Assembly (NCBI RefSeq): GCF_039522935.1
Contig: NZ_BAAAEI010000023.1
Location: forward strand, 310,001-374,000
Direction: 5' to 3'
Source of the DNA: Bowmanella denitrificans
GTDB lineage: Bacteria; Pseudomonadota; Gammaproteobacteria; Enterobacterales; Alteromonadaceae
DNA: 64,000 nucleotides
In this document: positions 60,353 through 64,000 of the stretch, one piece after another
Layout of the letters: each line of letters starts with the position of its first letter
Numbering within the stretch: position 1 is the first letter of the stretch
Made by a program: the position numbers and the translations under genes
Notes under the pieces: generated by a model
Told to the model about the DNA's origin: nothing
What the model saw: the letters and a program-made list of their open reading frames with translations, nothing else
Databases searched by the model: none

Positions 60353-62206
60353 ATGCAAATAGCAGCAGTCGATATGGCGATCATCCTGATTTACCTGGTG
60401 GCCATTATCGGTATCGGTTTTTATCTGAAGCGCCGGGCGGCGCAGAATCTTCAGGCCTATTATCAGGGTGGCAAAACCTTACCCTGGTATATGCTGGGTT
60501 TGTCCAACGCCTCGGGCATGTTTGATATCTCAGGTACCATGTGGCTGGTGACGCTGTGCTTTGTGTACGGTATGAAAAGCATCTGGATCCCCTGGCTTTG
60601 GCCGGTGTTTAACCAGGTTATCCTGATGGTGTACTTATCGGTGTGGCTGCGCCGCTCCAATGTATTGACCGGGGCCGAGTGGATACGCACGCGCTTTGGC
60701 GACGGCACCGGTGGCCGCCTGTCACATATGATTGTGGTGGTGTTTGCCCTGATCAGCGTGCTGGGCTTTCTGGCCTATGGTTTTGTCGGAGTCGGTAAGT
60801 TTATCGAAATATTTCTGCCCTGGGAGGCGGTATCCGCTTATCTGCCCTTTACGCTGGCTCCAGAGTACGTACCGCATTTTTACGGCATTGTGTTTACCTC
60901 TATTGCCACCTTGTACGTGATGCTGGGTGGCATGATGAGCATTGTCTGGGCCGATGTGCTGCAGTTTTCTATTATGACCTTTGCAGCCCTGGCCATCGGT
61001 ATTATTGCCATCACCCAGGTGAGCCCACAAACCTTGCAGGCGGCGGTGCCACCCGGCTGGGACAACCCGTTTTTTGGTTGGACCTTAGATCTGGACTGGA
61101 CCGGCCTGATTGCGGAAGTAAACGACAAAATCCTGTCCGACGGTTACTCGCTGTTCAGTATTTTCGTGATGATGATGCTGTTCAAAGGTATTCTGGTGAG
61201 TGCCGCCGGACCTGCACCTAACTACGATATGCAGAAAATTCTGTCTACCCGCAGCCCAAGGGAAGGGGCGCTGATGAGTGGTTTTGTGTCGGTGGCATTA
61301 ATGCCTATCCGTTATTTTATGATTGCCGGTTTTACCGTACTGGCGGTGGTGTATTACGACCGGCTCGATCTGGTGAGTGGCGGCAGGCTGGACTTTGAAA
61401 ATATTCTGCCCAGCGCCATTCTGGAATTCGCGCCAGTGGGCATTATGGGGCTGCTGCTGGCAGGGCTTATCGCCGCGTTTATGTCTACCTTCGCCTCTAC
61501 GGTCAATGCCGCACCAGCATATCTGGTCAATGATATTTACCGCCGTTATATCAACCCGGATGCCAGTAACCGCAGTTTGATCCACGCCAGCTATTTATGC
61601 TCGGTGGCGGTGGTGGTGATTAGCACCCTGATTGGCTTGTATGTGGAGAGTATTAACAGCGTGCTGCAATGGCTGGTATCCGGTTTGTGGGGCGGCTATG
61701 TGGTGTCCAATGTGCTGAAGTGGTATTGGTGGCGATTAAATGGCCATGGCTATTTCTGGGGCATGTTGGCCGGTATTGTCTGTGCACTGTTGTTGCCCCC
61801 GGTGGTGGCAAGGCTGATGCCACAGCTGGCCAGCGACATACTGCCGCTTTACGTTTTTCCAGCCATGCTGGTGATTTCCGCCATCGCCTGTATTTTCACC
61901 AGTCTGGCCACTCCGGCTGAAGATCCGCAACTTCTGCAACGCTTTTATCGTCAGGTTAATCCCTGGGGATTTTGGGGGCCGGTGCGCCGGGCTGTACAGC
62001 AACAGCAGCCAGACTTTGTAGCAAACCCAAACTTTAAGCGTGACATGTTCAATATTCTGGTCGGTGTGATTACCCAAACCAGTCTGGTCGCTCTACCTAT
62101 TTTTGTGGTGATCCAGCAGTGGCAATCAAGCCTGACTTGCTTGCTGGTGCTGGTGATCAGTGCCCTGGTACTGAAGAAAAACTGGTACGACAAATTAACC
62201 GATTAG
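60353..62206 (+). CDS. Sodium:solute symporter (SSS family), probable oligosaccharide uptake
   Basis: A 617-residue inner-membrane protein with about fourteen helices. The start of the fold reads VDMAIILIYLVAIIGIGFYL with YYQGGKTLPWYMLG, typical of the SSS family, and MSTFASTVNAAPAYLVNDIY (about residue 385) is the conserved sodium-binding helix region. ATG at 60353 is chosen over a TTG at 60347 because GGG spacing fits better. It is followed 51 bases later by the GH94 gene, so it probably imports the substrate of that enzyme. LacI-type operators upstream suggest sugar-induced expression. Confidence 0.9.
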   Translation: MQIAAVDMAIILIYLVAIIGIGFYLKRRAAQNLQAYYQGGKTLPWYMLGLSNASGMFDISGTMWLVTLCFVYGMKSIWIPWLWPVFNQVILMVYLSVWLRRSNVLTGAEWIRTRFGDGTGGRLSHMIVVVFALISVLGFLAYGFVGVGKFIEIFLPWEAVSAYLPFTLAPEYVPHFYGIVFTSIATLYVMLGGMMSIVWADVLQFSIMTFAALAIGIIAITQVSPQTLQAAVPPGWDNPFFGWTLDLDWTGLIAEVNDKILSDGYSLFSIFVMMMLFKGILVSAAGPAPNYDMQKILSTRSPREGALMSGFVSVALMPIRYFMIAGFTVLAVVYYDRLDLVSGGRLDFENILPSAILEFAPVGIMGLLLAGLIAAFMSTFASTVNAAPAYLVNDIYRRYINPDASNRSLIHASYLCSVAVVVISTLIGLYVESINSVLQWLVSGLWGGYVVSNVLKWYWWRLNGHGYFWGMLAGIVCALLLPPVVARLMPQLASDILPLYVFPAMLVISAIACIFTSLATPAEDPQLLQRFYRQVNPWGFWGPVRRAVQQQQPDFVANPNFKRDMFNILVGVITQTSLVALPIFVVIQQWQSSLTCLLVLVISALVLKKNWYDKLTD

Positions 62207-62257
62207 GCTTGCCGGACTATCGCCGCCTGTTACCGCCAACCTTGCAAAAGAGACATT

Positions 62258-64000
62258 ATGACCGAACAAGCTTATGGCTACTTTGATGACCAGCGAAAAG
62301 AGTATGTCATCACCAGTCCTTTTACACCCTCACCCTGGATCAACTATCTGGGCAATGACGGTTTTTATGGGCTGATATCCAATACCGCAGGGGGCTACTG
62401 TTTTTACCGGGATCCCAAGTTTCGGCGGCTATTGCGTTACCGTTACAACAATGTGCCGGTGGATTGCGGTGGTCGTTATTTTTACCTTAAGTGCGACGAT
62501 GAGATCTGGTCGGTTTCCGGGCGCCCGGTGCCCACTGAACTTGATCATTACGAATGCCGCCATGGGCTGGGCTACAGCCGTTTTATTGCCAGCAAGGCGC
62601 AGATCCGCACGGAACTAACCTGTTTTATCCCACTGGGGCAGACGGCCGAAGTTTATCGTTTGCATCTGAGCAATCAGGGCGAGCAGGATAAAACCCTGAA
62701 TTTGTTCTCGTTGCTGGAATGGTGTCTGTGGAATGCCGAAGATGATGGCGCTAATTTTCAGCGCAATTTGTCTACCGGGGAAGTGGAAGTAGACGGCTCA
62801 GTGCTGTACCACAAAACCGAGTACCGTGAACGGCGCAATCACTATGCTTTCTACGGGGTTAATCAGCCGATTCAGGGTTTTGATACCGACAGAGACAGTT
62901 TTCTGGGGCCTTATCGCGGCTTTGAGCGCCCGCTGGCTGTGGAAAAAGGGCAGGCCGGCAACAGTATTGCGCATGGCTGGTCGCCTATTGCCTCTCATCA
63001 TCTTGAACTGACGCTGGCAGCGGGCGAGAGCCAGACCTTAGTGTTTGTGCTGGGCTATGTGGAATTGCCGGTAGAGTACAAATGGCAGGCCCCTGGCATT
63101 ATTAATAAACAGCCTGCCAAGAGGATGCTGGCTGCATTTGATAGCGATGAGAAAGTGACAGCTGAACTGGCTAAGCTCACAGCCTATTGGCAGCAGTTGC
63201 TTGGCCATTTTCACATTCAATCGCCGGATGAACGTTTTAACCGTTCGCTGAATATCTGGAACCAATACCAGAATATGGTCACTTTTAATTTGTCGCGTAG
63301 CGCGTCTTTTTATGAGTCAGGTATTGGCCGTGGCATGGGTTTTCGCGATTCCAATCAGGACACCATCGGCTTTGCCCATATGGTGCCGGAGCGCGTGCGG
63401 GAGCGTATTCTGGATCTATCCGCGACTCAGAAAAAGGACGGCTCGGCTTATCACCAGTACCAGCCGCTAACCAAAAAAGGCAATGCCAATATCGGCGGTA
63501 ACTTTAATGACGATCCCATGTGGATGGTGCTGTCTACGGCCAACTATATTAAGGAAACCGGCGATTTCAGCATCCTTGATGCCCGGGTGAATTTCGACGA
63601 TGAAGAGGGCGACTTTGATCACTTTGAGCACCTTAAGCGGGCCTTCAGCCACGTGGTAAATCATCTTGGCCCCCATGGGCTGCCATTGATAGGCCGGGCT
63701 GACTGGAATGATTGTCTGAATCTGAATTGCTTTTCTGAAGATCCGAATGAGTCCTACCAGACCACTGAGCGTGGTGACGCCAAAGTGGCCGAATCTTTAA
63801 TGATTGCCGGGCAGTTTGTTTTGTATGGTCAGGAATTTGTGCAGCTGTGCAAGCTCACCGAGCGGCATAAACTGGCAGACTGGGCACAGCAGCACATTGA
63901 TTTGATGGTCGGGGCTATTGACCAACATGGTTGGGACGGGCAGTGGTTTTTACGTGCCTATGATGCCCGCGGCCAGAAAATTGGGAGCCAGGAAAATCAG
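62258..64000 (+). CDS. GH94 glycoside phosphorylase (cellobiose phosphorylase-like), 3' partial
   Basis: The frame is open from ATG 62258 to the window edge: 581 residues without a stop. The N-terminal beta-sandwich starts YGYFDDQRKEYVITSP. The (alpha/alpha)6 barrel includes GFRDSNQD (about residue 367), NIGGNFNDDP and GRADWNDCLNLN (about 480-491), with the ADWND motif that carries the general acid in GH94. It phosphorolyses a beta-glucoside disaccharide to glucose-1-phosphate and sugar. The exact substrate (cellobiose or another) cannot be told. It shares a transcript with the symporter. Confidence 0.92.
   Translation, partial: MTEQAYGYFDDQRKEYVITSPFTPSPWINYLGNDGFYGLISNTAGGYCFYRDPKFRRLLRYRYNNVPVDCGGRYFYLKCDDEIWSVSGRPVPTELDHYECRHGLGYSRFIASKAQIRTELTCFIPLGQTAEVYRLHLSNQGEQDKTLNLFSLLEWCLWNAEDDGANFQRNLSTGEVEVDGSVLYHKTEYRERRNHYAFYGVNQPIQGFDTDRDSFLGPYRGFERPLAVEKGQAGNSIAHGWSPIASHHLELTLAAGESQTLVFVLGYVELPVEYKWQAPGIINKQPAKRMLAAFDSDEKVTAELAKLTAYWQQLLGHFHIQSPDERFNRSLNIWNQYQNMVTFNLSRSASFYESGIGRGMGFRDSNQDTIGFAHMVPERVRERILDLSATQKKDGSAYHQYQPLTKKGNANIGGNFNDDPMWMVLSTANYIKETGDFSILDARVNFDDEEGDFDHFEHLKRAFSHVVNHLGPHGLPLIGRADWNDCLNLNCFSEDPNESYQTTERGDAKVAESLMIAGQFVLYGQEFVQLCKLTERHKLADWAQQHIDLMVGAIDQHGWDGQWFLRAYDARGQKIGSQENQ

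Overview
The window reads as a chromosomal segment of a Gram-negative gammaproteobacterium. The exosortase/PEP-CTERM regulators PrsK and PrsR, the GspA/GspB-like pair, SrmB, YghU, YcaQ, an Alteromonas-like transporter set and the moderate GC content together point to the Alteromonadales (Alteromonadaceae-like). That placement is inference from gene content. No rRNA or tRNA gene was seen.

Bases 1-16.6 kb are a PEP-CTERM protein-sorting neighbourhood. It holds the 3' part of the TPR protein PrsT, two paralogous PEP-CTERM-tagged secreted proteins, and a three-gene minus-strand operon (PEP-CTERM-associated acyltransferase, ThiF-like E1 enzyme, nitroreductase-like protein). After these come a DUF218 protein and a secreted serine protease. 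A plus-strand run follows: a Tat-exported Cys-rich protein, a PqqD-like protein, an HprK-like kinase, a nucleotidyltransferase-like protein, the histidine kinase PrsK and the sigma-54 activator PrsR. Three good sigma-54 promoter signatures (GG-N10-GC) lie upstream of both PEP-CTERM genes and the Tat-exported protein. The regulator and probable targets are therefore in one window.

Bases 16.8-30.6 kb are mostly housekeeping and transport: an NhaC antiporter coupled to a D-Ala-D-Ala dipeptidase, HemW/RdgB, a TonB-like protein, a histone-deacetylase-fold enzyme, an SGNH-like hydrolase, SrmB, a TauE-like permease with a LytTR regulator, an acyltransferase-3 protein and a YcaQ-like glycosylase.

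Bases 30.6-45 kb are a defence island. It contains a PrlF/YhaV toxin-antitoxin pair with a perfect operator palindrome, a segment of consecutive hairpins, a WYL regulator, a YggL-like gene and a zinc-ribbon gene spaced as if co-transcribed with cas3, a complete type I-E cas operon (cas3-cse1-cse2-cas6e-cas7-cas5-cas1-cas2) and a strictly regular array of 40 repeats and 39 spacers. A 33-residue membrane-protein ORF with a strong ribosome-binding site lies just past the array. The array records its own history: variant repeats at the leader end, a decayed last repeat, and two neighbouring spacers that are close variants of each other.

Bases 45-64 kb hold scattered palindromic MITE-like repeats (TTCACCACAGAGACACAGAG family), a YecA-like protein, a LysE exporter, several small unknown genes, a second YggL paralogue, a dienelactone hydrolase, YghU, an AraC/GyrI regulator and the CCA-adding enzyme. 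Next is a candidate polymorphic membrane toxin with an overlapping immunity-like gene, then a GspA/GspB-like pair in which the GspB carries a DUF3391-type N-terminus, and an HD-GYP protein with the same domain and a degraded HD motif. The window ends with a sodium:solute symporter and a GH94 phosphorylase behind LacI-type operators.

The best candidates for poorly described biology are the PqqD-like/HprK-like/nucleotidyltransferase cluster with its Tat-exported Cys-rich partner, the LysM/glycine-zipper toxin-immunity pair, and the YggL-zinc-ribbon genes ahead of cas3. All functions were read from sequence by eye; no database search was run.
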